Positions 1 to 12,265 of a stretch of 64,000 bases of DNA are shown piece by piece. The stretch covers positions 6,120,396 to 6,184,395 of the forward strand of contig JABACO010000002.1 in the NCBI GenBank assembly GCA_013339895.1. Direction: 5' to 3'. The first letter of the stretch is position 1, and every line of letters starts with the position of its first letter. The stretch comes from Ephydatia muelleri (Eukaryota; Porifera; Demospongiae; Spongillida; Spongillidae). Both the position numbers and the translations under genes were made by a program. The notes beneath the pieces were generated by a model. That model did not search any database and was not told where the DNA came from. It saw only the letters and a list, made by a program, of their open reading frames with translations.

Positions 1-337
1 GAAAAGAACCGTTTTCGCAATCTCCACTAGCATCCATACTGAAACAAAGCGCGCGACTCGATAAACAAGACCACGACTACATGGATGAGTGGTTTCAGGC
101 TACTAAAAACACCTTCCATACGTTATAAATGCCAAAACCAACCTCAGCCTCAGTGCTTTGAAAGCGTGTGTCCTTCGTTTTGGTAGTGGTGTGTGTCTCT
201 CTACATTGGAAGCTGTGTCAGTGCAGTGCATTGCAAAGAGATGCGTCATTTCATTCGCTTGTGTTGTATGACTTTGTATAGACAGTTACATGTATGTGCC
301 TCTGCATTGCTAATTGTCTGTACCTCTGCATTAATAC

Positions 338-338
<1 letters not shown>

Positions 339-375
<37 letters not shown>

Positions 376-380
376 GTGTG
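339..380. repeat. (TG)n microsatellite
   Basis: This is an uninterrupted TG run followed by a short cgtgtgtgtg tail. The equivalent tract in the duplicate (51657-51693) is shorter. It is one of the few differences between the copies and fits normal microsatellite slippage. Confidence 0.95.
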
Positions 381-453
381 CATTGCTACTTGTGTTCAGT
401 GCATTGCAAAGATGTGTGTCCTCTCCTTCAGAAGCTCACAACTAGCAACTAGC

Positions 454-549
454 AACGCAGAGGTACACACAACAAACAATACAGAGGCACACACAGCTAG
501 CAATACAGAGGCACACAAATATAGCAACGCAGGGGCACACACATCTACT
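454..549. repeat. 24-bp tandem repeat, four units
   Basis: There are four consecutive 24-bp units at 454, 478, 502 and 526, each with a core close to cagaggcacacac. The unit length is a multiple of three, so an open frame (193-591, +) shows an 8-residue repeat with the pattern SN/T-x-x-AH. No other sign of coding is visible. The repeat is duplicated at 51770-51865. Confidence 0.85.
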
Positions 550-552
550 GTA

Positions 553-1305
553 ACACGCAGGCCATTAACAAGAGCCTCTCCTGTTTGTTAACTAGGTCTC
601 TTAAAGACCCGTGCATTAATCAGCAAACCGATCGAGCTTGAGCTAGCGTATGCACGAAATGGCAAACAGATCTAACAGGGAGAGGTGGGTTTGGGCATGC
701 ATGCTTAGCAGTGCCAATGATAGTTGTGTATACGCCACATCTGTAGTCAGTTGTACGTCAGTTACTTGGACAACCTACGAACGTAACAGCTTAATCATAG
801 ATTGATCAAAATTTGATAATTCCAGTTATCAAACTTCAGCACTACTTTTTGAGCCTTCAGAACTAGATTTAATAATTACAATTGCACTAAAAGGTGTATC
901 CATGATCGTATGAAATATAAATAATCATTAATTGTAATTACCTTATGAGAATTATGATTGACGCATGCACAACCTTATTGTGATTACCTCTTAGGTACAG
1001 CTAGGAGAAAGCAATGCAATCTTAGCCTCATTATGCACAATTGTTACTATACTTGTATTACACCTATATAATGTCATTCTTATGAGTATTTTCATTAGCG
1101 GGGTGATCAATGATACAACAAAAAGCAATATTGAAAGGAACTGTTTATTGGTAGAGTATTACAAACACAGAACAAATCACGATGTTTTGAATGTGTTCTG
1201 GTCAGTGAAAGCAGAAAACCTAGCTTGAACAGCTCTCCTTTACTCACAGGGATTGCTGATGGTTATGATTTTAGTATAGAGCTACTAGTACAGTCTAAAT
1301 TTCTG
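553..1305. other. Non-coding stretch, nothing recognised
   Basis: AT-rich sequence with frequent stops in all frames. I see no gene, structured RNA or clear transposon end. The same holds for the duplicate at 51869-52621. Confidence 0.6.
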
Positions 1306-1830
1306 CTACTGCCTTGTCTGGGAATGACTATACCAAAAAAAAATCCAATTCCCTTCTACTACTCTCAGAATCCAGTTGTTGTGTTCTGTTCCATAGTATG
1401 TGCGCACTTGCTTGGGGATGTAACGAGTATCGACCAGATTATCGACTATGGTCCATTTGATGCCTTTGACAACTAACGGGTTGATTGATGATGGTTCCCC
1501 GCCTTCTTCCATTTCTGGTTCCGCCTCCGCTAGCTCTTCTGCCGGCAGCTCTTCATCTGAATCATGTTCAGCCATAACTACATAATCTTCGATCTCCTCA
1601 ACAGACCCAGCATTCTCCAGTACCTTAGAACTGTGAACGGATTCGCCGATGTTGACATCGTTCCAGCGTACCCTCCATGGGTGCCGACGTCCACTACTCT
1701 CTGAAGCTATAATTTCACCAGAAAGCTTTTTGACCTTTGCATTAGCCCCGTAGCGTTGTGTTGCCAGCTTTTTCCCCTTCGCCGCTGCTGCAGCTACCTG
1801 TACTCTGTCCCCAACCTTTGGCGCTTTCAT
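1306..1830 (-). CDS. Uncharacterised 174-aa protein, basic Tudor/SH3-like N-terminus plus acidic linker (copy A)
   Basis: I do not recognise this gene with certainty. It is a single open frame beginning MKAPKVGDRVQV. The first 85 residues are basic and alanine/lysine rich, with a short beta-barrel-like pattern (KVGDRVQV, then VKKLSGEII, then HPWRVRW, then SSKVLE) of the kind seen in Tudor or chromatin-reader-like folds. Residues about 88-112 are strongly acidic (EEIEDYVVMAEHDSDEEL). The C-terminal 60 residues contain VKGIKWTIVDNLV. The mixture of a reader-like head, an acidic linker and a short tail is common at the N-terminus of transposon-encoded proteins, and the rest of such a gene may be missing. 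The frame is intact and identical in the duplicate at 52622-53146. Function is not assigned. Confidence 0.5.
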   Translation of the reverse strand: MKAPKVGDRVQVAAAAAKGKKLATQRYGANAKVKKLSGEIIASESSGRRHPWRVRWNDVNIGESVHSSKVLENAGSVEEIEDYVVMAEHDSDEELPAEELAEAEPEMEEGGEPSSINPLVVKGIKWTIVDNLVDTRYIPKQVRTYYGTEHNNWILRVVEGNWIFFWYSHSQTRQ

Positions 1831-3770
1831 TGTACCGACTCAGTACAACTGCTGCCCTGTTTTTATCCACACCGCAACTCCAGGTAATGAAATTGGCAAA
1901 ACACTTCCTGAATACGATCATTAGTACGCTAGATATCAATGCCAATAGGTTTTAAACGCAAACCACTCTAGCTCCACGAAAGAGACAAATCGAAAACAAA
2001 CATTGATAGACGATCCAGATCGTATGGGTATATGCATTTGAACTCAACTGCATGGTAGCAGCAAACCTTTGTCCGAGTTCAGTATAAAACTGGGAGGGGG
2101 ACCCCCACGTGTCCCGCGCGTGAGACGGAGACAATTCACTGATTCAATATGGAATACTTCTTTCAGTTATGGAAGCCGATTTTTTAATTGGATGACCTTA
2201 GTTTTGTGTGCACATTATAATTGTTCGATGTTTATGCATAATGCTTTCATTTGAAAATGATATGATACAGTTACAGTGCACTTCATGCAGTTTTTATAAG
2301 CCCCTGAATGGCCTCAATACATTATCAAGAGCCGATCTCATTTTATGAACTGATCACAGATCATAACCTAATTAGTGCACTTTAGATTAGCATTTGAATA
2401 GCAAGATTTGTGCACCTTGTAATATTGCTCAGTTCGTCATGCAATATTACATTGCAAATGTCAAAATTGTCCAATCATCTGCCTCGCCGGCATTTCCCCA
2501 ATTCTTATTTGCATTATGCATGTTTACTCACGCTCTAATATAAAAAACCAGCTAACAGAGGTACTGAAAGTGTAACAAAACCAAGGCATAGATTGTCACT
2601 ATTAAAAAACGATGACTTTTCTTTCAAACCGGATTAGTTCAGTCTAATTTGACTGCGTATCTTTGGGTACCTAGAGGGCCACAATACTGGTGTAAGAAAC
2701 AGTAATTGTACAAATCACATGAAAGGTTTAAGAACAATTGTATCTCTGCATGTAGATGTATGTCTGGACATCCAACCAAGGGTGTGATGGTTCTTACCGA
2801 AAAAGAATCTCAGTGTAATGTTTAGTGACCTAGCACAAGACTGCCCTTTTTTCTATTTTCTATCCGTTTTACTACTGTATATAATATGGTTTATGAACTA
2901 AATAGCGTCAATTATGGTTTTAATTTATATAAATAGCCACAACTAAAATTAATTAAGCAATTTTTCTAATCAGTGTGTAATTTGAGTCTCAACATATTTA
3001 AATTAAACAAAATTAATTTAAACTTACAGGTATAAGTTTTGATTTTTTAAAATTATATAGAGAAATGAGCGGTCACCAAAGTAGTAAAAGTTACGTTTCT
3101 GAGATTCAATCACAGGATTTCTGTTGTGCATATTTACAAAGACATAATATGATTTTTTTTGTAATTATCAGTGATCCGTTTTTATAAAATATTCAAGAAT
3201 GCGGGCTACTAATTATGTACAGCAAAAACCTGTACTAACTATTCCAAGATGATACTTCACTTGCTGCAATGGAATCTTGTTGCTCAGTGTCCTCTGTTTT
3301 AGATTCTAAAAAGAAAATACCCCCCTTTATTTTGAAAGTTTTGGTTCCTTGGAGGCAAAATAGTGCTTTTCGTAGACAAATACATAAAATGCAGTTTTTC
3401 TGACCTAATTACAGTATTCCACCAGCTATAACTCTTGACTCGTGATGGTTATTTCACTTGCAGCAACAGATTCTGGTCCATTATACATCGATGTGTTTTA
3501 CTGTACTGGAAACATATTATTTTACCTTAAACCTGTCGGTTCCTGGAGGATTTATATATTATAATGGTCTGGTGCTCATGATTATTATTTAAAATGGCCG
3601 AAGTGCCATATATGGTGCTACTCTTGTAACACCCTCTCTCGTTCTCCGGCCCCATTTGGAAAAATTAATAATTGCATAATTTGACGCAATAACAATAACA
3701 GCTCTATTTATAAATTCTGCAAGATATTTATAACTAACACCTCAAGTCATTTTTTTCATATAGAAGGTCA
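1831..3770. other. AT-rich non-coding stretch
   Basis: No coding frame of substance. Segments of it (about 2260-2500 and 2757-3000) recur inverted in the copy B block at about 24480-24660 and 25550-25775, so it belongs to the old paralogous upstream region of the CABIT genes. The duplicate is 53147-55085. Confidence 0.6.
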
Positions 3771-3974
3771 GTTACTATAGTACGTATTACACTATGTGTG
3801 TGTACCGATACACTTGTGTTTATGCATGTATGCCTATAAAAAGACTTGTACATGCATACCAATCCACCATTATTGTATGTGCGTACGTTGACACACAAAT
3901 ACACTTACACACGCATATACATACACTCACATGTAGACAAACGCAAGCTTTCAATCTGCCCTTTGTGACATGCA

Positions 3975-4058
3975 CATACACACGCATGCACACGCACATA
4001 CACACGCATGCACACGCACATACACACGCATGCACACGCACATACACACGCATGCACC
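3975..4058. repeat. 22-bp minisatellite of CA/CACGCATG type
   Basis: About four near-perfect 22-bp units containing catacacacgcatgcacacg lie inside a wider CA-rich tract (3890-4060). The histidine/threonine frames across it are artefacts of the repeat. Confidence 0.85.
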
Positions 4059-4589
4059 CACACTTTGACAAGGCTTCTGAAGAAGGACGGGATATGGGAA
4101 TTAAGGCATGGTATTATGTATTAGGCCAAGCCTGGCGATAGGCATACATCTGGCATACATACTTACTTTGGAGCATACGATTAGAGTGTGCGAGGGTAGG
4201 AGAGGCCGGGGGAGGGAGACAAAGTTGTAGGCATGCAGCTACATGTATGCATACATAGAGCGGCCATGTGCATGTGTGTGTGGTAGAGATATGCAGATCT
4301 TACACTTCTAGGCTTTTCTAAGAGTGTCTGCATGATGTGACCATTTGCTGAGCTGGTTACATGTACACATATCATCGATTGCTTGCATTTAAGAGCAATG
4401 CAATTATGAAATGTGGTACGTACAGCACTGTGGTCATTATGCAGCTGTCTAGTGTTTGATTAGCAGTGTGAAAAAGAAAATCATTGTGAGCTTGAGTACA
4501 AAGTACTGGTAGTTAGTTAATCTCCTCACCCTTGTCCAGTAAAACCGGTGTCGACAATCATCTGTGTAACATGTTTGTTGAGTTCTGCC

Positions 4590-4926
4590 ATCATTCCAAC
4601 CTTGGAGTGAGATTAGAGTCTGGCTTTGGTCTTACACCTGACCTAAGCCATACCTGGCCAGCATGATCCTCAATTGGGAGAGAGGGAAACATGGTGCCTT
4701 TGACATCACAGTGACCTCTACCTTAATTCCATCAATCCTAACAGCAGCAAGCCTGTCTGAAGGGGCTGCATCAACTGAAGCAGAGACCAGAAAGCATGAC
4801 CCTCAGGTGGAGTTCTTATCTAGCCCCAACTGTAAGGTCTGCACTTTACATAATGTTACACTTGCCACTGCACATTCTCGTAGGTTGCCTCAGAAGACGA
4901 AGTGGAAAAAAAGCATCGAACTCTAA
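4590..4926 (+). pseudogene. LINE-type retrotransposon fragment, C-terminal part of the polyprotein (copy A)
   Basis: The frame from 4663 reads NWERGKHGAFDITVTS. This matches the pattern W-(D/E)-R-G-x-x-A-A-F-D-(V/I)-T-V-T-S found after the reverse transcriptase domain in some animal LINE-like elements. Upstream, around 4605-4660, residues such as ESGFGLTPDL fit the same protein in a disturbed frame. The fragment ends after about 87 codons. The ATG at 4663 is internal and not a real start. Family assignment rests on my memory of the motif. The fragment is inert. Duplicate at 55904-56240. Confidence 0.5.
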
Positions 4927-6535
4927 CGAGACTGGACCCGGGTAGCGCACGAGGGAAGGGGATCATCGTTTGAATGTCTGCATGCTTTATAGTTTCAAGA
5001 GTGTGCTGTGGGTGTTCACTAGTGATGTGCAATTGTGTTTGACTGTTGGAAGTACTGTGGTTAGGAGAGGAGAGAGGCCATTGAGAAGACACCTTGGATA
5101 GGTGACTTAGCCCATAGTAGGGGGAGAGTCTGTTTGAGAACCGACCTTTAGGCTGATGGTAGAACTCCAGATTACATCAGCAGTGGTCAAGGTGGTTTTT
5201 GTGTTACGTAAACATTACCATGGGTGCAATTTCTGTTACATAAAGATATATGCTAAACCTTTTGCTTGAGAGCCTGAAACCTGTAAAACGGTTGCCAGGT
5301 GCGCTGTGCTGTTAATTCTGCCAATTGAGCGTTTCATCTGTGCACAAAGTCAAAACTATATATAATGTTCAAAAACATGCGTAGCGAAAATTGCGCTTGT
5401 CCTGCCATGAATGAGCAACTGTCTACGTATACCTATAAATTGCAGATGGAGTTCATATCTAGCCACAACTGTAGGATCTGCACCCTTGGTTAGTTTACAC
5501 AACGCAACCTGCATGAGCCCATATCAAAGACAATTCACCTTTCTGTGAATTGCTGCTGAAAGAGTAAAGTCCAGCGAGTTCCTGCGTATAATCAATCGTG
5601 CATAGTAAAGTCTACTATCTTGTCTGTACTTAACTATCTATGGTGTAATTCACCGATTCACACGCAACAGAGGATTGCAAATAGTGTTCTCTAAGTACTT
5701 ATATGTACGAAGTAGCCTTATAGTACATGGTGTCGGAGTGGTGCATGCATTAATTAATGAGTCTACATCTAAAGACCATATTGTGTAAGGTCCTGCGTGC
5801 ATCGGGCCATGGGAAACTCGAACTGAGTTTGAGGAAACCAAAAGTTATTCCAAGACTGAGTCGTGTGACCGGAAGCCCCTAATAGATCTGCAGATGCAAT
5901 CTTGCAGTTAACAGATCAGATATCAACCAGTTTCAACGTTTGATGCGTGGCCATGGTGCAGCAAAAATGAGACACACTTACTCGCTAGTCTGGCGTAGCA
6001 CAGCCACGTTTATTTGCGGAGGGTATGCTACGCTAGATTACTTACAAGTACAATATTTATACGAGTACAGTTTGTTGTCCCGTTCAGGGTACCGGTATAC
6101 TAGTAGAAGCGGCCATGAATTGAGCATGTGTTGGCTGATCAAAGACATGCAGGCTGAGGCGCAGCTACATGTATAAAGCTCAGTTGCCACCTCCGACGTA
6201 GAAGCATTTTCGCAAATGGTTATCTGTTGAGGACTGATGATCGCGTGCTTACATTAGTAATCTAGTTCGTGACGTAAAGCACGACTTACTGCATTACGTA
6301 ATGACCACGACCGCAAGTACTAATTACTTTTTAAGCACTGCTCCTTTCAGTGCAAATATATATCAATTTCCTCTATCCAATAATGCAATCGGAAAATATT
6401 TAGTTTCACGAAATTATTTCACGTACTTAAATTTTAAAAGCATGTATTTTATTAGCACACTAGTGCAAAAGGTATAAATGTTATACAGTCATAGTATGCA
6501 TACCGTGTATCTCCAACACCAAGACTTTATTACTA
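4927..6535. other. Non-coding stretch upstream of the CABIT promoter block (copy A)
   Basis: I see no convincing gene. Short open frames (for example 5940-6176) are duplicated identically at 57255-57491 but show no family features. The copy D counterpart is 56241-57849. Confidence 0.6.
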
Positions 6536-6853
6536 CATTTAGTACAAGTACCGTTATATGAAAATCCAGGCGGCTCATGATATTAGTAAATTTATTTCAG
6601 CATGCAGTACTGTGACGTCAGTATTGTTGATCGTAACTGGGCCTGGTGTTCAAAGGTACGTGCGTACGTACGTTAACCATCGAAATCGTGCATGGTATCA
6701 TTGGTTCAGTGATGTGTACATGTATGTCTCTATCGTTTTAGTCTACGCGCTTATAATATTGGAAGGGAGGGGGGGGGGGGGGGGCATGTTGTTTCTCTTT
6801 ACGATGGCTATGTTGGTTGTTTGCAGCGTGTGTGTCTGTGTATGCATATTGTT
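6536..6853 (+). promoter_or_regulatory. Conserved upstream block of CABIT copy A, distal part, with CRE-like TGACGTCA (6613-6620)
   Basis: The block from acatttagtacaagtaccg onward recurs upstream of copy B (inverted, about 22640-23095), copy C (46586-46870) and copy D (57850-58165). The palindrome TGACGTCA, the consensus for CREB/ATF factors, is intact at 6613-6620, followed by the acgtgcgtacgtacgt run. Here the block is separated from its gene by the CACTA insertion at 6854. A regulatory role is inferred from conservation only. Confidence 0.5.
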
Positions 6854-7463
6854 CACTGCACAAAAAGTTAGGTTTACTACGTCTGAACACGATGCGTAAA
6901 CTTGTCGCAAACATGAAACATTATCTTTGCACGCATATTTACGCATATGTACACATGTAATGTCTTTACGCTAATGTTTGCAATACATTTACCACGTACG
7001 TAAAGGTGCTTACATATTTACGTACATATTTACAACATATTTGCTACAGGTGTATATACCGTTATATATTTACCTACATCTTTGCAATACGTTTGCTAGC
7101 GATAGATTTGCCATTGTCTTTACAGGGTAAGTAAATATATGACCCAAATTCTAAATAAACGAAATCGTGCATTACAGGCCCGGCCCAGGTCGATCACTCT
7201 CGTACTCGATTCGACCCTACTCGCGCTCGAGACTTCACGACTCACACTCGCGATTCTACACTACGTACTCGCGCTATTTGAGCGAGCAGAGTCAAATTTG
7301 AATAAAGTTAAGCGACAAGTCGACAGTCATACCGGCCGCCCGCGACCTTCAGCCAACGCACGAAGGTCGGGCTATGCACCCAAATGTAATTATTATGATC
7401 TGGTTCCGCTTGTGCCCAGCTTCTAGTACTTCTACAAACGACGCTTGTGGAACATCAAATGCG

Positions 7464-9243
7464 CCACTGGTGGAGTATGTACTATGGTGGAGTATGTACA
7501 CTGGTGGAGTATGTACACGGGTGGAGTGTGTGCACTGGTGTAGTGTGTGCACTGGTGTAGTGTGTGGAGTGTGTGCACTGGTGTAGTGTGTACACTGGTG
7601 GAGTGTGTGCACTGGTGTAGTGTGTACACTGGTGGAGTATGTATACACTGGTGGAGTGTGTACACTGGTGTAGTGTGTACACTGGTGGAGTGTGAACACT
7701 GGTGTAGTGTGTGCACTGGTGTAGTGTGTACACTGGTGGAGTGTGTACACTGGTGGAGTGTGTACACTGGTGGAGTGTGTACACTGGTGTAGTGTGTGGA
7801 GTGTGTACACTGGTGTAGTGTGTACACTGGTGGAGTATGTATACACTGGTGGAGTGTGTGGAGTGTGTACACTGGTGTAGTGTGTACACTGGTGTAGTGT
7901 GTGCACTGGTGTAGTGTGTACACTGGTGGAGTGTGTACACTGGTGGAGTGTGTACACTGGTGGAGTGTGTACACTGGTGGAGTGTGTACACTGGTGTAGT
8001 GTGTGCACTGGTGTAGTGTGTGGAGTGTGTACACTGGTGGAGTGTGTGCACTGGTGTAGTGTGTACACTGGTGGAGTGGTACACTGGTGGAGTGTGTACA
8101 CTGGTGGAGTGTGTACACTGGTGGAGTGTGTACACTGGTGGAGTGTGTACACTGGTGGAGTGTGTACACTGGTGGAGTGTGTACACTGGTGTAGTGTGTG
8201 CACTGGTGTAGTGTGTGGAGTGTGTGCACTGGTGTAGTGTGTACACTGGTGGAGTGTGTGCACTGGTTGTAGTGTGTACACTGGTGGAGTATGTATACAC
8301 TGGTGGAGTGTGTACACTGGTGTAGTGTGTACACTGGTGTAGTGTGTACACTGGTGGAGTGTGTACACTGGTGGAGTGTGTACACTGGTGTAGTGTGTGG
8401 AGTGTGTACACTGGTGTAGTGTGTGGAGTGTGTACACTGGTGGATTGTGTACACTGGTGGAGTGTGTACACTGGTGGAGTGTGTACACTGGTGGAGTGTG
8501 TACACTGGTGGAGTGTGTACACTGGTGTAGTGTGTGCACTGGTGTAGTGTGTGGAGTGTGTGCACTGGTGTAGTGTGTACACTGGTGGAGTGTGTGCACT
8601 GGTGTAGTGTGTACACTGGTGGAGTATGTATACACTGGTGGAGTGTGTACACTGGTGTAGTGTGTACACTGGTGGAGTGTGTACACTGGTGGAGTGTGTA
8701 CACTGGTGTAGTGTGTACACTGTGGAGTATGTATACACTGGTGGAGTGTGTGGAGTGTGTACACTGGTGTAGTGTGTACACTGGTGGAGTGTGTACACTG
8801 GTGTAGTGTGTACACTGGTGGAGTATGTATACACTGGTGGAGTGTGTGGAGTGTGTACACTGGTGTAGTGTGTACACTGGTGGAGTATGTATACACTGGT
8901 GGAGTGTGTGGAGTGTGTACACTGGTGGAGTGTGTACACTGGTGGAGTGTGTACACTGGTGGAGTGTGTACACTGGTGGAGTATGTATACACTGGTGGAG
9001 TGTGTGGAGTGTGTACACTGGTGTAGTGTGTACACTGGTGGAGTGTGTACACTGGTGGAGTGTGTACACTGGTGGAGTGTGTACACTGGTGTAGTGTGTG
9101 CACTGGTGTAGTGTGTGGAGTGTGTACACTGGTGGAGTGTGTGGAGTGTGTACACTGGTGGAGTGTGTACACTGGTGGAGTGTGTACACTGGTGCAGTGT
9201 GTAAGTGTACATTGGTGGAGTTAGTGTGTGTGGAGTGTGTAAG
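7464..9243. repeat. 17-bp minisatellite array with higher-order structure, about 104 units
   Basis: The unit is close to tgtacactggtggagtg. Variants include tgcactggtgtagtg and an insertion form, gtatgtatacactgg. The variant order recurs: blocks starting near 7545, 8197 and 8532 share the same succession of variants, giving a higher-order period of about 330 bp. The array sits between the left terminus and the transposase gene of the CACTA element. On the minus strand none of the three frames contains a stop, which produces spurious open frames of about 600 codons. It is absent from the duplicate. Confidence 0.95.
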
Positions 9244-9658
9244 CACTACGTATTCTGTTCTGCTTTTTGTGGTGTGCGTGTTTTGCATACATGTTTAATG
9301 AATAATAATGGCTATTACACTGTAGGAGTACAAACTGTTAACATTGTGATGTGTGTAGAGTATTAATATTCATTCATATAAATGTTTTCTGTGGTATAGG
9401 ACACACATATAGTGTGTCTTCATCATTCATGCTGTTGAATCCTGCCACAAATTGGGATTGTATCCTTTGCACAGGAAGAAAACTTGCTGGCCCAAACGGT
9501 TCGAACAAGTTTGCACACCAGGTCTCCATTCTGGTAGTAGCTACATTACAAGGTCATATGGTTCAAGACAATGCCAAATCATTCTATTTACCTCACATGC
9601 AGGCAACCTTGATGCAGTCTGAATTTCCAAATGTGAATTAGAATTTTGAGCAAGCATG

Positions 9659-12044
9659 TCATTGAGAGTTCCAACAACTGCAGCTGTTTGGGTCTAACTC
9701 CTGTACAATCGAATGGGCAGTGTAGTTTTCATCTCTTATATGTAACTTGCCTATTTCCATTTCTTGAACAAAATGCCTCATTAACTGTACTTCAATAGAC
9801 CTGTTGTTAGTTCTATAGCTACCCAAAATACCATTGTATCTTTCAAATGAAAATAACCAGAATGCATAGACAGGCCCATAGTCCAAAATGCAGTTCAAGA
9901 TGTGCATGTGCATGTGCATGTTAGGCGTAACCTTGTCCTTACCATACAGCCGCTGAAACTGCTTGCAAACTGCAATAGTAACTTGTGTCCCTCCATAGCA
10001 TCATGAATCTTCAGCATAGGGGAAACTAGGATGTTGCATGCTTGTACAAATAGATACCAGCACTCAAGATGCTCCTGTTCTAGCACGCCATGAAGGGCAT
10101 ACATAGAAAAAACCATTGTCCATGTTTTCCATTGGTCTGCTGTAAAAGAACTGAATGAAGATGCAATTTTATGTGGGATTCTACCCATTGAAGAAGGAGT
10201 TTCACACTTATCAACTTTCTCTTGCATCATTGCATGAAACCTTTTAGGTATAATAGGTTCAATATCATCTAACCATACGTTCTTCATAATGTGTTTTGCT
10301 GTTCCAAGGATAGGTTGTGCATGGGGTCAACTATATGAAAGCGAACACAATCAAAGTATTCCAAAAGCATTAAAGCAGTAAATCGTGAACCGTATTGTGA
10401 TTCTATACGATCTCTTGCAGCTTGAGTTGTTTGCATGGAGGCCAAATCTGCTTGTTCACGGTGGTCAGATTCATTTCGTAAGGGCGATTCATCTTCGCCA
10501 TCATCGAAACAACCAAAACAAGCATGACCAGTTTCACAGTTGATGTGAAACTCTTTAGTGCACTTTGAACATCCCAATTTAGCCATGTGGCCTAAAAATC
10601 CACAAACTTTCCTTGCTGCAGGAATATCACAGGCTACACAAAGCAGTCCTGCTTTCAAATGCACTTGCTGGCCTGGGTTGTCTGGCATATTAATGACCAT
10701 GCCCTCACTCCACAAAACCTTTAATTCCTCCACTAAGGGCTCCAGGTAAGAATTAATATTAAGCGGAGGCTCATTGGACCTGGAATTAAACCAAAAAGAA
10801 TCATGTTTTCTTTTAAAAATCTTTTTGAGCGTGGAAGATTCATAACAGATAAATACACAGCTCCAACACTGTATGGTGTGTGCTTGAATGGGGTAAACCA
10901 GTCAAACGTTCATCATTAGGCCTATGTTATGGGGGGCAGCAAGGAATGCTGACCCATTGACATACTGGAACTCCTCCCAAATCTTGCCATCATAGATATC
11001 ACAAAGAGTATCCTTGGGTATCTTCCGTTCACGCCAATGTTCACATGAGTTCAAAACACCTGGCTTACTAAGCAAAGTTTGCAACGATTCTATAAGAGGT
11101 TTATAACAGTACACTTTCAAAGGATAGAACTTGTGATCCCCATCTTTAGTGACTACAGCCCTCAAAAGTTGAGATCCGCAATGCTGCCTTCGGGAACGAT
11201 GAGGGGGTTGGGGAACTTGGAAAATGAGCACACTTTGGGGATCATTTTAGCTTTATCAACAAAGCACTTCTCAAACTCATAAAGAGTATGGCATTTCGGG
11301 CAAGAAACTAAACGCCTAAAGTCATTGCTGTTAACATTGAGACAACTATGTAAGCCTATAATTGAGGTTGGAAAAATGGTTGTCATCTGGGCAACAAAAG
11401 ATGAAAACCTACCTACAATGATAAAAACACAGCTGATAATGCGAATTAAAGCTGAGACTGCAGCTATTGAGATGTTGTATCTTGATGACCACTTAGACAA
11501 AAGTACTAAAAAGAAAGCTACAACTCTTGAAGAGTCGTCACTACAGACATCAGTTTCTAGATGCACGAGATGCTCATGCAAGGAATTAGTTGATTTTTCC
11601 ATCATGTCACCTTCAATTTCAGAAACATTCACACCTTCCCACACCTCACCATCATCCACCTCAACTTCCAGGCAGTCCTCCGTAGCTTGTAGCTCAGCAG
11701 TGGAGTTATCCATCTCATCATCACTTAAACCTTCCGAATTATCACTGCCTATGAAAAAATAATGGAGGATTATCAGTGACAGTGCACATCCAAATGATTG
11801 CTAATACGACAAGGCTTACTACATGGATGGATGTCAGTATGATAATTTATCCCTGACCTGAATTTAATTGAATTGCACCACCATCATCCCCCTCATCCTC
11901 AGATGTAGACGGAACAGATTGACAATCTTTACTCCAAATCCGCGTGTGATCATCGTAGTATGCCTCCTTGTGCCTTAAAAATGTACGTGCTGATATAAAT
12001 TCCTCACAGTGTTCGCAATATCGATACAAATGATTCCGATCCAT
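9659..12044 (-). pseudogene. CACTA/EnSpm-type transposase (Transposase_21-like), spliced and frameshifted
   Basis: Read from 12044 downward. Exon 1 (to about 11862) begins MDRNHLYRYCEHCEEF with a C2H2-like CxxC...H pattern and ends at a CAG/GT donor. Exon 2 starts near 11749 after a TTTCATAG acceptor. Recognisable family blocks follow in order: SCPKCHTLYEF, KFPNP..HRSRRQHCG, FYPLKVYCYKPL, SYLEPLVEELKVLW, CDIPAARKVCGFLGHMAK, GCSKCTKEF, DPMHNL, then NVWLDDIEP, FTADQWKTWTMVFS, HLECWYLFVQACN and DYGPVYAFWLFSFERYNG. These are the usual landmarks of animal CACTA transposases, which cut and paste the element through its CACTG ends. At least five single-base frame changes interrupt it (near 11205, 10900, 10778, 10305 and 9965), several in short homopolymers. 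They may be decay or uncorrected long-read errors. As written it cannot be translated. Confidence 0.88.
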
Positions 12045-12265
12045 TGTATATACACAGACGCGAAGTTTTTCAAAATAAAAACGTCAGAAAATTCGGACCA
12101 ATCAATTTCATTCTATAAATAAAAATACACAAGGCGGTAAAATCAGACTAATCATTTTTCAAAAAAAACGCGCGCGTCACATAATGCAGCTGTTGACAGC
12201 AGCTCATGTATGCATGATTATAGTTTCACTATCTGTTGCATTCATTTTTCTTTGAATCAGTCAGT

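Noticed and set aside
3975..4058. CRISPR-like array (also 454-549 and 27998-28165)
   Set aside because: The repeats are contiguous tandem units without unique spacers and lie in eukaryotic low-complexity DNA.
5940..6176. 78-codon frame duplicated at 57255-57491
   Set aside because: It is identical only because the whole block is duplicated. Composition and lack of motifs give no support for coding.
7349..9288. Three overlapping minus-strand open frames of 576-618 codons made of HQCTHSTSVHTPPVYTL-like repeats
   Set aside because: They are three readings of one 17-bp minisatellite whose unit length is not a multiple of three and which lacks stops on that strand. There is no evidence that any is translated.
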